DNA of 64,000 bases, taken from Actinomycetota bacterium (GTDB taxonomy: Bacteria > Actinomycetota > Thermoleophilia > Miltoncostaeales > Miltoncostaeaceae). A program made the position numbers and the translations under genes. Location: positions 1 through 64,000 of the forward strand of contig CAUJCX010000035.1 of the NCBI GenBank assembly GCA_963169235.1, written 5' to 3'. Of the stretch, positions 8,642 through 16,993 are shown one piece after another; position 1 is the first letter of the stretch; every line of letters starts with the position of its first letter. The notes under the pieces are model-generated. The model saw nothing but the letters and a program-made list of their open reading frames with translations, made no database searches and was not told the DNA's origin.

Positions 8642-9481
8642 TCACCCGCCTGCCCCCGAGCCGTGGCGCGCGATGGTGGCGGCGGCGGAGCGCAGCAGCA
8701 CGCCCGCCGCGACGCTGCCGGGCACGCTCTGGATGCCCCGGGCGGCGAGGGCGCGCCACACGGCGTCGTCGTCGGACGGCCCGCCGATGGCCCCCACCAG
8801 CACGCGGCAGTGCACCGCGCGCATGGTCTCCGGCTCGAACCGGCGCGCCCCGCAGTTGATCAGCACGTCGCATGCCGGCAGCGTGTGGAGGCCGTCGTGG
8901 ACCCGGTCGACGCGAGCGCCGTCCTCCGCGGCGGACCCGGCGACGGCGTCCGCCAGAGGCCCCGCGCCCAGCACCACCACCCGGGCCCCGGCGAGCCCGG
9001 TGGCCGCGTCGTCGTCGGCGGCCCATGCGTCGGCGGCGGCCGCCACGATGCCGACGGCTGTCTCCCGCGGATCCGGGTCGGCGTTGAAGCGCGTGTGGGC
9101 CGCCAGAGCGCGGCCCAGATGGGGCATGTCGCCCAGGTCGGGCACCATCCACAGTGCCCCGTCGAGCTCATCGATCATGGCGCCGGCGGTCGCCACAGCC
9201 GACTCGTCCGCGCGGCCCAGGATCACCACGGCGCCGCCTCCCATCGGGGCGGACGCCGTGACGGCCGCCAGCGTCACCAACTCGGCCCGCGCCATGGCCG
9301 CGGCCACCGCCTGCGACGACTCACCCCGCACGAGGTGCAGGCACCCACCGACCGCGGGTCCCAGCCGCGTCGTGTGGACCACCACCGCCACGGCGGCCCC
9401 GCTGTCACCGTCGCGCCCCCACAGCACGCGCTCGGCGCCGCCGATGGCCCCCTCGCGCAGCAGCAGGCGACGGCTGGTCAT
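8642..9481 (-). CDS. Leu/Glu dehydrogenase-like protein lacking both catalytic lysines
   Basis: The 279-residue protein aligns with leucine/phenylalanine dehydrogenases of the Glu/Leu/Phe/Val dehydrogenase superfamily. GPAVGGC (41-47) matches the substrate-domain GPALGG segment, GGG (81-83) follows at the usual distance, PDLGD (114-118) matches the DVGT region, and a Rossmann motif VVVLGAGPLAD lies in the C-terminal half. The two lysines essential in that family (MTYK and GGGK) are replaced by VTLA (Ala72) and GGGA (Ala84). Amino-acid dehydrogenation by the usual mechanism is therefore unlikely. At 279 residues it is also shorter than the typical 340-370. It starts inside the stop of the preceding gene (ATGA), so the two are coupled. 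Confidence 0.7.
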   Translation of the reverse strand: MTSRRLLLREGAIGGAERVLWGRDGDSGAAVAVVVHTTRLGPAVGGCLHLVRGESSQAVAAAMARAELVTLAAVTASAPMGGGAVVILGRADESAVATAGAMIDELDGALWMVPDLGDMPHLGRALAAHTRFNADPDPRETAVGIVAAAADAWAADDDAATGLAGARVVVLGAGPLADAVAGSAAEDGARVDRVHDGLHTLPACDVLINCGARRFEPETMRAVHCRVLVGAIGGPSDDDAVWRALAARGIQSVPGSVAAGVLLRSAAATIARHGSGAGG

Positions 9482-9885
9482 CGCGCCAGCCTCCGGTCGG
9501 CCGCGCGCACGGCCGACCGCACGCGGTCGGCGACCGCGGCGCATTCCTCGGCGCTGCGGCCCACCAGGGCCACCTCCAGCTCACCCAGGAGCTCGCGGGC
9601 CGGAGGGGAGGCGTCGGCCATCTGGGCGCGGGCCAGCGGGCTCTCGATGAGGTGCGGCACGCTGAGCATGCCGGGGGTGGGGTCGATGGGGCTGCGGGCC
9701 CCCGCCACCGCGCTCATCACGCACGCCACGGCGCGCGCGGCCAGCACGGTGTCGGCGGGGGAGATGTCCACGAGGCCCAGGAACGCCGAGACGGCCTGGG
9801 CCACCTCGGCCTCGCGCTCGCGTGCCTCGACCACCGCGGGGTCCTCGTCGTCCTGGTCGTCCAGGAAGGGGCCGTCAGCGTCCAC
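9478..9885 (-). CDS. Acidic helical protein of unknown function
   Basis: A 135-residue product starting at GTG 9885, which overlaps the end of the phosphatase gene by 11 bases, and ending in an ATGA overlap with the dehydrogenase-like gene. The N terminus is very acidic (FLDDQDDEDPAVVEARERE) and the rest is predicted helical and Ala-rich, with no signal peptide, membrane segment or recognised motif. The tight packing between its two neighbours is the only functional clue and suggests it works with one of them. Confidence 0.6.
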   Translation of the reverse strand: MDADGPFLDDQDDEDPAVVEAREREAEVAQAVSAFLGLVDISPADTVLAARAVACVMSAVAGARSPIDPTPGMLSVPHLIESPLARAQMADASPPARELLGELEVALVGRSAEECAAVADRVRSAVRAADRRLAR

Positions 9886-10405
9886 GGTGCCCGCTCGGCG
9901 CGCAGAGGTGGTCGAGTACTCCGCGGCACGCGCGCTCGACCATGTCGTACACGTCCACGAAGCCGCGCTCACCGCCGTAGTACGGGTCGGGCACCTCTGC
10001 CCCGTCCGGGGCGGACGGGTCGAAATCGCGCAGCAGGGCGATGCGCGTGGTGGTGGGCGCTCCGGCGGCCAGCTCCTCCAGGTCGGCCAGGTTCTGACGA
10101 TCCATGGCCAGCACCAGGTCGAAGCGGTCGAGGTCGGCGCGCGTGAACCGCTGGGCGCGGTGGACGTGCCGCACGCCGCGCCGCTCCCATTCGGCGCGCG
10201 ACCGGGGGTCGGCGTCGCCGCCGATGTGCCAGCCGGACGTGCCCGCGCTCTCCACCTCCACGTCGCAGTCCCCGTCGGCCAGCAGGTGACGCATCACGGC
10301 CTCGGCCGTGGGGGAGCGGCAGATGTTGCCCAGGCAGACGAAGCAGACCCGTCGCGGCGTGGATGCCGGCCCGGGGGCGGGGCGGTGAGCGGACACGCGC
10401 GTCAC
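9875..10405 (-). CDS. Low-molecular-weight protein-tyrosine phosphatase family protein
   Basis: The 176-residue protein has the complete LMW-PTPase P-loop, CLGNICRS (Cys24 to Arg30), followed by PTAE. The conserved SAGTSGWHIGGDADPRS segment and the C-terminal general-acid motif DPYYGG are also present. Such enzymes dephosphorylate tyrosine-phosphorylated proteins and in bacteria often regulate exopolysaccharide export; some relatives are arsenate reductases, but the DPYY loop favours the phosphatase role. GTG 10405 was taken as the start; GTG 10396, three codons later, is equally possible. It heads a tightly overlapping three-gene unit. Confidence 0.9.
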   Translation of the reverse strand: MTRVSAHRPAPGPASTPRRVCFVCLGNICRSPTAEAVMRHLLADGDCDVEVESAGTSGWHIGGDADPRSRAEWERRGVRHVHRAQRFTRADLDRFDLVLAMDRQNLADLEELAAGAPTTTRIALLRDFDPSAPDGAEVPDPYYGGERGFVDVYDMVERACRGVLDHLCAPSGHRGR

Positions 10406-10493
10406 GATAGCCCACCCGCGGGGGCGGGCCGGACCGGGTGCCGCGGGACCCACCGGGGCAGGGAAGCCGCCGGGGGCGTGGAAAGCTGCACGG

Positions 10494-12305
10494 ATGCCGT
10501 TCGCCGTCCCGACCCGCCATCCGGTGCTTGGCCGCCGCATCGCGGCCGCCGCCGCCGGTGTGGCCCTGGTGGCCTCGGCACCCGCCGTCGCCGAGGTGAC
10601 GTTCACGTTCCAGGGGCGCGGCTGGGGCCACGGCGTCGGCATGTCGCAGTACGGCGCCCGCGGGTACGCCCTCAACGGGTGGGACGCCACCCGCATCCTC
10701 ACGCACTACTACACGGGCGTGACGCTGGAGAAGCGCCCGCCGGTGACGCTGCGCGTGCTGCTGAACCAGGGCGTCCCGGCGCTGACGGTGATCCCGGGGG
10801 CCGGGGGCGCCACGGCGTCGCCCCGCCCGGGCGGCCAGCCCGTGAACCTCGCCGCCGGCACCGAGTACACGGTGCGGCATGTGGGCGGCGATGCACGCCT
10901 GGAGGGGCCTGGCGGCGTCGTGGTGGCCGCGAGCCCCGTGGGCATGGACATCACGCCGGCGGGCGCGCCCGTGCAGGCGGGCAGGCGCGCGTTCCGCGGC
11001 GTCATCGACGTGACGCCCCGCCCGGACGGGCTGTGGGTGGTGAACCGCATCGACAGCGAGCTCTACCTGCGCGGCGTCGTGCCGCGCGAGATGTCGGCGT
11101 CGTGGGGCGACGACGCCCCGGCCGCGCTGCAGGCCCAGGCCGTGGCCGCCCGCACATACGCCATCGCGCACGTGACGCCGCAGCGGTCGTACGACGTCAC
11201 CGACGACACGTCCGACCAGGTGTACGAGGGCGCCACCGCGGAGGACCGCCGCTCCAACGCCGCCATCGACGCCACGGCGGGCGTCGTGATGACGTACAAG
11301 GGCGCGCCCATCAACGCGATGTTCTCGTCGACGTCGGGTGGCTACACCGAGGACTACGTCAACGTGTTCGGCGGCAGCCCCGTGCCGTACCTGCGCGGCG
11401 TCCCGGACGCGTACGACGACATCTCGCCGATGCATCGCTGGCGCAATCCGCCGGCGTTCACGGCGACGGCGCTGGCGGGGAAGCTGGGCCTCAGCACGCC
11501 GGTCGCCGAGTTCGACGTGGTCGAGCGCGGCGTGAGCCCACGACCGCGGACGGTGAAGGTGACGGCGGCCGACGGCTCCACGGCCACGTTCACCGGCTGG
11601 CAGATCCGCAACCGCCTCAACCTGGACGACTCGTGGTTCTGGGTCGTGCGCAGCGACCGGCCCGACCCCGGCGAGCCGCCCGTCGCGGGCGCTCCCGCCC
11701 CCGCGACCGCGCCTGAGGCGCCGCGTCGCGTGCCGCCGCTCGTGGAGCGCCGGGGACGATGGCTGGTGGTGGTGCACCGCACGTCCGACCGCCGCGCCGC
11801 GCGGCGCCTGGTGGTGGCGCTGCGCCCCTCGCGTAAGGGCGCCCGCGTCATCCCGCGTCCGGCGGGGCGGAAGACGACCCTGCTGGTGGTCACCGGTCGC
11901 TACGCCACCCGTGGCGAGGCCCTGCGCGAGGTGCTGGCGCTGCGGCGCCTGCGCCGACCTGCGCGCGTCGCCAAGGCGATCGCGTCCGATCCCGCCGTGC
12001 GCTCGAAGCGCTGGCCGGTGGTCGCCAACACCACCGCGGTGCCGGCCCCGGGGGCTCACGGCACGTTCCGCGTGGTGGCCGCCGACGTGGCCACCACCGC
12101 ACAGGCGCGCGCGGTCGTGGCCCGCCTGAGAAACCACACTCCCCGCCCCCGGGTCGTGTCCCGCTGGACGGCGCTCGCCGGAACCCGCTACCTCGTGGTC
12201 ACCGTCACGCGGGGCACGTCCGACCAGGCCCGCCGTGAGCGCGCGGCGCTGGTGCGCGCCGGGTTCCCGGGCGCGGCGGTGCAGCCCGCCGACGACGGGA
12301 CGTGA
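10494..12305 (+). CDS. Secreted SpoIID/LytB-domain protein with C-terminal SPOR-like repeats
   Basis: The 603-residue product begins with a signal peptide (hydrophobic stretch about 15-33, cleavage near APAVAE). The early segment GRGWGHGVGMSQYGA and the later region with YLRGVVPREM, QAQAVAARTYA and SSTSGGYTED are hallmarks of the SpoIID domain, which in Bacillus is a lytic transglycosylase acting on denuded peptidoglycan; homologues in non-sporulating bacteria are amidase enhancers or wall hydrolases. After a Pro/Ala linker (about 400-420), two roughly 80-residue segments look like SPOR-type peptidoglycan-binding repeats (inferred from pattern only). It is monocistronic and diverges from the phosphatase gene. 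Confidence 0.85.
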   Translation: MPFAVPTRHPVLGRRIAAAAAGVALVASAPAVAEVTFTFQGRGWGHGVGMSQYGARGYALNGWDATRILTHYYTGVTLEKRPPVTLRVLLNQGVPALTVIPGAGGATASPRPGGQPVNLAAGTEYTVRHVGGDARLEGPGGVVVAASPVGMDITPAGAPVQAGRRAFRGVIDVTPRPDGLWVVNRIDSELYLRGVVPREMSASWGDDAPAALQAQAVAARTYAIAHVTPQRSYDVTDDTSDQVYEGATAEDRRSNAAIDATAGVVMTYKGAPINAMFSSTSGGYTEDYVNVFGGSPVPYLRGVPDAYDDISPMHRWRNPPAFTATALAGKLGLSTPVAEFDVVERGVSPRPRTVKVTAADGSTATFTGWQIRNRLNLDDSWFWVVRSDRPDPGEPPVAGAPAPATAPEAPRRVPPLVERRGRWLVVVHRTSDRRAARRLVVALRPSRKGARVIPRPAGRKTTLLVVTGRYATRGEALREVLALRRLRRPARVAKAIASDPAVRSKRWPVVANTTAVPAPGAHGTFRVVAADVATTAQARAVVARLRNHTPRPRVVSRWTALAGTRYLVVTVTRGTSDQARRERAALVRAGFPGAAVQPADDGT

Positions 12306-12320
12306 CGTCGTCGGGCCGCG

Positions 12321-12349
12321 TTGACAGTGGCGGACGTCATCCGTAGCGT
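12321..12349 (+). promoter_or_regulatory. Putative promoter of the methionine genes
   Basis: A perfect -35 hexamer TTGACA (12321-12326) and a -10-like TAGCGT (12344-12349) are separated by 17 bases, the optimal housekeeping-sigma spacing. Transcription would begin near 12356, about 60 bases before the metY start and just ahead of the hairpin at 12364-12385. Confidence 0.6.
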
Positions 12350-12363
12350 CGGGCGCGAATCAT

Positions 12364-12385
12364 CAGACACACCCGAGGGTGTCTG
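12364..12385 (+). promoter_or_regulatory. Inverted repeat in the metY leader (operator or RNA hairpin)
   Basis: The arms CAGACA and TGTCTG pair perfectly and continue inward through ACCC/GGGT with a small bulge, closing on a tetraloop-sized turn. The element sits just after the predicted transcription start of metY. It could be a repressor operator or an RNA hairpin. It does not match the SAM riboswitch classes I know, so its regulator is undetermined. Confidence 0.5.
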
Positions 12386-12417
12386 TCATCACGTCGGCGA
12401 GGGGAAGGCACTTCCAC

Positions 12418-13704
12418 ATGAGCGACCAGCGCGTCGAGACCATCGCCCTCCATGGGGGGCAAAGCCCGGACCCGGTCACGAACGCCCGGGCGGTGCCGAT
12501 CTACCAGACCACGTCGTTCACGTTCAACGACGCGGACCACGCCGCCGACCTGTTCGCCCTGAAGGTGCCCGGCAACTTCTACACCCGCATCATGATCCCG
12601 ACGTGGGCGGTGCTCGAACAGCGCATGTCGATGCTGGAAGGCGGTATCGCGGGGTGCGTCACCGCGTCCGGTCAGGCGGCCGTCACGTACAGCGTGCTCA
12701 ACATCGCCCGCGCCGGCGACAACATCATCGCGCTGTCGACGCTCTACGGCGGCACGTACAACCTGTTCGCGCACACGCTGCCCCAGTACGGCATCGAGGT
12801 GCGCTTCGCCGACCCGGGTGACCCCGGCGCCGTGGCCCGACTGGCGGACGACAACACGAAGCTGGTGTTCGGCGAGACCGTCGGCAATCCGCGCGTGAAC
12901 GTGGTCGACCTGGACGCGTGGAGCGAGGCCGCCCACGCCGCGGGCCTGCCGCTGATCATCGACAACACCATCGCGACGCCGATCCTGTGCAACCCGTTCG
13001 AGCACGGGGCCGACATCGTCGTCCACTCCCTGACGAAGTTCGCGGGCGGGCACGGCACCACCATCGGCGGCATCGTGATCGACTCCGGCAAGTTCGACTG
13101 GACGAAGCAGGCCGACCGCTTCCCCGGCCTGACGAAGCCCGACCCGTCGTACCACGGCGTGGTGTGGAGCGACGCCATGGGCCCTGCGGCCTACATCGCG
13201 CGGGTGCGCACCGTGCTGCTGCGCAACACCGGCGCGGCGCTGTCGCCGTTCGACGCGTTCCTGTTGCTGCAGGGCGTCGAGACGCTGCCCCTGCGCATGG
13301 AGCGGCACTGCGAGAACGCGCAGAAGATCGCCGAATGGCTCGAGGGGCACTCGAAGGTGAACTGGGTGTCGTACCCGGGCCTGGCATCCGCCGACGACCA
13401 CGACGTCGCCTCCCGTATCCTCACGGGCGGATATGGCGCGATTCTCACGTTTGGCATCGAGGGCGGCCGCGAGGCAGGCCGCAGCTTCATCAACAGCCTC
13501 ACGCTGTTCAGCCACCTCGCGAACATCGGCGACGCGAAGTCGCTGGCCATCCACCCGGCCAGCACGACGCACTCGCAGCTGGAGGAGGACGAGCTCGCGA
13601 AGGCCCAGGTGTCGCAGGACATGGTGCGCCTGTCGGTGGGCATCGAGAACGTCGACGACCTCATCGCCGACCTCGACCAGGCGATCGCCGCTGCCACGGC
13701 CTGA
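12418..13704 (+). CDS. metY: O-acetylhomoserine sulfhydrylase (aminocarboxypropyltransferase)
   Basis: A 428-residue PLP enzyme of the Cys/Met metabolism family that makes homocysteine from O-acetylhomoserine and sulfide. The PLP-binding lysine is Lys207 in VVHSLTKFAGGHG; other family features include LEGGIAGCVTASGQAA, the GETVGNPRVNVVD region and the C-terminal SLTLFSHLANIGDAKSL...HPASTTHSQL typical of the MetY group. ATG 12418 follows a GAGGGGAAGG ribosome-binding site; an in-frame ATG at 12379 lies within the leader inverted repeat and is unlikely. It precedes metX and metW, forming a methionine operon. Confidence 0.95.
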   Translation: MSDQRVETIALHGGQSPDPVTNARAVPIYQTTSFTFNDADHAADLFALKVPGNFYTRIMIPTWAVLEQRMSMLEGGIAGCVTASGQAAVTYSVLNIARAGDNIIALSTLYGGTYNLFAHTLPQYGIEVRFADPGDPGAVARLADDNTKLVFGETVGNPRVNVVDLDAWSEAAHAAGLPLIIDNTIATPILCNPFEHGADIVVHSLTKFAGGHGTTIGGIVIDSGKFDWTKQADRFPGLTKPDPSYHGVVWSDAMGPAAYIARVRTVLLRNTGAALSPFDAFLLLQGVETLPLRMERHCENAQKIAEWLEGHSKVNWVSYPGLASADDHDVASRILTGGYGAILTFGIEGGREAGRSFINSLTLFSHLANIGDAKSLAIHPASTTHSQLEEDELAKAQVSQDMVRLSVGIENVDDLIADLDQAIAAATA

Positions 13705-13758
13705 ACCCGGCGCGCTCACGGCGGTCCCGGTCACGCGGGGCCGCCGCGGACGGCGGTC

Positions 13759-14910
13759 GTGAGCGCCCCCGCCTCGGTCGGGCGGGTGGAGACCCGCACG
13801 GCGCGCCTGTTCACGCGCGACGCCCCGCTGGTGCTCGAGTCGGGCGCCCGCCTGGGCCCCGTCGACGTGGCGTACGAGACGTACGGCGAACTGGACGCCG
13901 ATCGGGGCAACGCGGTGTTCATCTGCCACGCCCTCACCGGCGACGCGCACGCCGCGGGTTTCCACGACGAGGCGTCCCGGCCGGGCTGGTGGGACAACCT
14001 CATCGGCCCGGGCAAGCCCGTGGACACGTCGCGCCTCTACGTGGTGTGCGCCAACCTCCTGGGCGGGTGCCGCGGCACCACGGGGCCGTCGTCCACCGAC
14101 CCGGCGACGGGCGAGGCGTACGGCCTGCGGTTCCCGCTGTTCACCGTCGGTGACCTCGTACAGGTGCATCGCGCGCTGCTGCGGCATCTCGGCGTGGAGC
14201 GCCTGCTGGCCGCCGTCGGCGGGTCGCTGGGCGGCATGCAGGTGCTGCAGTGGGCCCTCGACCATCCGGACGAGATCGACGCGGCCGTCGTCGTGTGCGC
14301 GACGGCCCGCCTCAGCCCCCAGAACATCGCGTTCTCGGCCGTCGCCCGCGAGGCGATCATGCGCGACCCCGAGTTCCGCGGCGGCGACTACCTGGCGGCG
14401 GGGGTGCGGCCCGACCGGGGCCTGGCGGTGGCGCGCATGATGGCCCACATCACGTACCTGTCCGAGGAGGGCATGCGCTCCCGCTTCGGGCGCCGCATCC
14501 AGGACGCCGAGACCCCCCGGTTCGGCTTCGACGTCGATTTCCAGGTGGAGAGCTACCTGCAGCACCAGGGCGAGAGCTTCCTGCGGCGCTTCGACGCCAA
14601 CAGCTACCTGTACCTGACGCGGGTGATGGACTACTTCGACCCGTTCGCCGACCCCGCGGCGCTGGCGGCCAAGCTGGACGCCGTGCGCACCAACTTCCTG
14701 GTGATCTCGTTCGACACCGACTGGCGCTTCGACACGTCGCACTCGCGCGACATCGTGCGCATGCTGGCGGCCCACCGCACGCCGGTGAGCTTCCGCGAGA
14801 TCAGCTCGCCCCACGGGCACGACTCGTTCCTGTTGGTGATCCCCGAGTACCACGACACCGTGCGGGCGTTCATGGACCGCGTGTACCGCGCCCGGGAGGC
14901 GACCACGTGA
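13759..14910 (+). CDS. metX: Homoserine O-acyltransferase (acetyltransferase)
   Basis: The 383-residue alpha/beta-hydrolase-fold enzyme activates homoserine by acylation for MetY. Ser156 in GGSLGGM is the nucleophile; the catalytic acid and base lie in FDTDW and SPHGHDSFL near the C terminus. The NLLGGCRGTTGPSS segment is the conserved MetX oxyanion-hole and substrate loop. Homoserine acetyl- and succinyltransferases share this fold; acetyl is assumed because metY is adjacent. Start GTG 13759 gives a normal family N terminus. Its last bases overlap metW (GTGA), so the two are translationally coupled. Confidence 0.94.
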   Translation: MSAPASVGRVETRTARLFTRDAPLVLESGARLGPVDVAYETYGELDADRGNAVFICHALTGDAHAAGFHDEASRPGWWDNLIGPGKPVDTSRLYVVCANLLGGCRGTTGPSSTDPATGEAYGLRFPLFTVGDLVQVHRALLRHLGVERLLAAVGGSLGGMQVLQWALDHPDEIDAAVVVCATARLSPQNIAFSAVAREAIMRDPEFRGGDYLAAGVRPDRGLAVARMMAHITYLSEEGMRSRFGRRIQDAETPRFGFDVDFQVESYLQHQGESFLRRFDANSYLYLTRVMDYFDPFADPAALAAKLDAVRTNFLVISFDTDWRFDTSHSRDIVRMLAAHRTPVSFREISSPHGHDSFLLVIPEYHDTVRAFMDRVYRAREATT

Positions 14911-15515
14911 GGCCCGATCTGTCGGTGGTGGCCGACCTGGTGCCGACCGGGTCGCGGGTGCTCGACCTGGGCTGCGGCGACGGCGCGCTGCTCGACGAGC
15001 TGATCCGCTTCCGGGGATGCTCGGGGCAGGGGGTGGAAGTGTCGCCCGACGCGTTCTACGCCTGCCTGGGGCGCGGCATCCCGGTGGTGGCCGCCGACAT
15101 CGACCAGGGGTTGCCCGACTTCGCCGACCAGTCATTCGACGTGGTGGTGCTGTCGCAGACCCTCCAGGCCGTGCGGCGCCCCGCGCTGGTGGTGAGGGAG
15201 ATGATGCGGGTGGCGTCCACGGCCATCGTCTCGTTCTCCAACTACGGCCACTTCCGCATGCGGCTGGGCCTGGCGCGGGGACGCATGCCGCGGTCGCGCC
15301 TGTTTCCCGAGACGTGGTACGACACGCCCACCATCCACCCGTGCACGCTGTCCGACTTCGAGCGGTTCCTGGTGGCCGAGGGCGTGCGGCCCGAGCAGCG
15401 GGTGCTGATCAACAGCCGCGGCTTCCGAGCCAACGGCCTGCGCGACCGGCGGCCGAACCTCTTGGCGTCCGGAGCCGCGTACGTGCTGCGCGGCGTCCCG
15501 CCGGTGGCGCAATGA
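14907..15515 (+). CDS. metW: MetW, methionine biosynthesis partner of MetX
   Basis: The 202-residue protein is a class I SAM-methyltransferase-fold protein of the MetW family. It has motif I VLDLGCGDGALLDEL, the GVEVSPDAFYACLGRG segment and SFDVVVLSQTLQAVRRP, and ends with the family block SFSNYGHFRMRL...LFPETWYDTPTIHPCTLSDF. MetW is found almost always next to metX and is needed for homoserine acyltransferase function in several bacteria. GTG 14907 overlaps the metX stop by four bases and gives the usual beginning RPDLSVVADLVPTGSRVLDLG. Confidence 0.95.
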   Translation: MRPDLSVVADLVPTGSRVLDLGCGDGALLDELIRFRGCSGQGVEVSPDAFYACLGRGIPVVAADIDQGLPDFADQSFDVVVLSQTLQAVRRPALVVREMMRVASTAIVSFSNYGHFRMRLGLARGRMPRSRLFPETWYDTPTIHPCTLSDFERFLVAEGVRPEQRVLINSRGFRANGLRDRRPNLLASGAAYVLRGVPPVAQ

Positions 15516-16411
15516 GCACGCGGGCGGCGCTCAGCGCGGCCGCGGCCCTGGCCCTCGCTGGGCCGGCGTGGGCCGCCGGGGCGTCCCCGACGGTGGGGCC
15601 GTGCCCGGTGCTGCCACCCGGCAACGTGTGGAACACCACGGTGGCCGACCTGCCCGTCGACCCCCAGTCCGCCCGCTACCTGGCGGCCATCGGCCTGGGC
15701 GACGGCCTGCACCCCGACTTCTCGCGCAACGGCGGGTACGGCATCCCGTTCCAGATGGTGCCGCCGCGGACGAAGGCCGTGCGCGTGCGGTTCCACTACG
15801 CCGCCGAGTCGGACCGGGTGCCGTACCCCATCCCGCGGCGCCCCCGCATCGAGCGGGGCAGCGACCGGCACATGCTGCTGGTGGACGGACGACGCTGCCG
15901 CCTGTACGAGCTGTTCGACGCGCGCCGGGTGCGGGGACGGTGGACGGCCGGATCCGGCGCCGTGTTCGACCTGCGCGCGCACCCGTCGCGGCCCGTGGGG
16001 TGGACGTCGGCCGACGCCGCGGGGCTGCCCATCTTCCCCGGCCTGGCGCGGTACGCCGAGGTGCGGGCCGGGGTGATCCCGCACGCGCTGCGGTTCACGG
16101 CTCCCCGCACGGCCGACCGCTTCATCTTCCCCGCGCGCCACCGGGCCGGCATCGCGGGCGCTGGGCTGCCGCCCATGGGCCTGCGCGTGCGCCTGAAGGC
16201 GACCGTCGACATCTCGCGCTTCGGGCCCCAGGCGCGCGTGGTACTGACCGCGCTGCGCGACTACGGCATGATCCTCGCCGACAACGGCTCGCCCTGGTAC
16301 ATCACGGGCGCGCCCAGCGCGGGCTGGGACGACGACGACCTGCACCAGCTCGGCCGCATCACGGGCGCCGACCTGGAGGTGGTCGACACGCGGGGCCTGC
16401 GCGACCGCTGA
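15512..16411 (+). CDS. Secreted protein of unknown function coupled to metW
   Basis: A 299-residue product starting at an ATG that overlaps the metW stop (ATGA). Residues 1-22 form a signal peptide ending AWAAG. The mature protein has recurring conserved-looking blocks: CPVLPPGNVWNTTVADLPVD, YGIPFQMV, SDRVPYPIP, DRHMLLVDGRRCRLYEL, GWTSADAAGLPIFPGL, LPPMGLRVRLKA, and DYGMILADNGSPWYITG. I have the impression of a widespread actinobacterial secreted family, but know no function or domain name for it. Conserved His, Asp and Trp residues would suit an extracellular enzyme or carbohydrate-binding role; this is speculation. Why it is coupled to a cytoplasmic methionine gene is unclear. Confidence 0.8.
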   Translation: MSTRAALSAAAALALAGPAWAAGASPTVGPCPVLPPGNVWNTTVADLPVDPQSARYLAAIGLGDGLHPDFSRNGGYGIPFQMVPPRTKAVRVRFHYAAESDRVPYPIPRRPRIERGSDRHMLLVDGRRCRLYELFDARRVRGRWTAGSGAVFDLRAHPSRPVGWTSADAAGLPIFPGLARYAEVRAGVIPHALRFTAPRTADRFIFPARHRAGIAGAGLPPMGLRVRLKATVDISRFGPQARVVLTALRDYGMILADNGSPWYITGAPSAGWDDDDLHQLGRITGADLEVVDTRGLRDR

Positions 16412-16426
16412 GGCCGCCCGTGCGGG

Positions 16427-16993
16427 CTAGCTGAGGTCGAACCCCAGCTGGCCGTCGTCCTCGGCGGACGACGCCGGCGTCGCGGACGGTTGAGCCGGAG
16501 CGGGGGAGGGGGTTGCCGGCCAGTCCCGGGCGGCCGCGTCCTGGGCCAGCTGGTCGGCCCGCTCGTTGGCCTCGTGGCCGGCGTGGCCCTTCACCACGGT
16601 GGGCGTCACCTCGGCGTGCCGGGCCAGCTCGTCGATCATGCGCAGCCACAGGTCCTGGTTGGCCACGGGCTCCTTCGCGGCCGTGCGCCACCCGCGCCGC
16701 TGCCACGACTGCAGCCAGCCCTTGGAGATGGCGTGCGCCAGGTACGTTGAGTCGGTCACCAGCGCCACGCGCGACCCCGCCGGCGCGGCGGCCAGGCCCT
16801 CCAAGGCGGCGGTCAGCTCCATGCGGTTGTTGGTGGACGGCGCCTCACCGCCGGTGAGCACCCGCTCCGCGCCGTCGGCCCCGGTGAGGATGGCGGCCCA
16901 CCCGCCGCGGGCACCGTCCCGGCCGTTGGCCGAGCAGGCACCGTCGGTCACCAGGGTGATGGGGGATTGCAGGGAGTTCTCGGGCGTCGGCAC
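16427..16993 (-). CDS. rnhA: Ribonuclease HI
   Basis: The 188-residue protein has the four acidic residues of the RNase H active site: Asp17 (VTDGAC), Glu59 (NNRMEL), Asp81 (VTDSTY) and Asp147 (NERADQLA). The basic helix region SWQRRGWRTAAKEPVAN is present too. It cleaves the RNA strand of RNA-DNA hybrids. The core ends near residue 155; a Pro/Ala/Ser-rich tail of about 35 residues ending GQLGFDLS is extra. The gene converges on the secreted-protein gene upstream, leaving only 15 bases between the two stop codons. Confidence 0.95.
   Translation of the reverse strand: MPTPENSLQSPITLVTDGACSANGRDGARGGWAAILTGADGAERVLTGGEAPSTNNRMELTAALEGLAAAPAGSRVALVTDSTYLAHAISKGWLQSWQRRGWRTAAKEPVANQDLWLRMIDELARHAEVTPTVVKGHAGHEANERADQLAQDAAARDWPATPSPAPAQPSATPASSAEDDGQLGFDLS

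Noticed and set aside
12306-12417. SAM riboswitch before metY
   Set aside because: Only one inverted repeat is visible; the multi-helix layout and conserved internal bases of SAM-I, SAM-II or SAM-IV are not seen.
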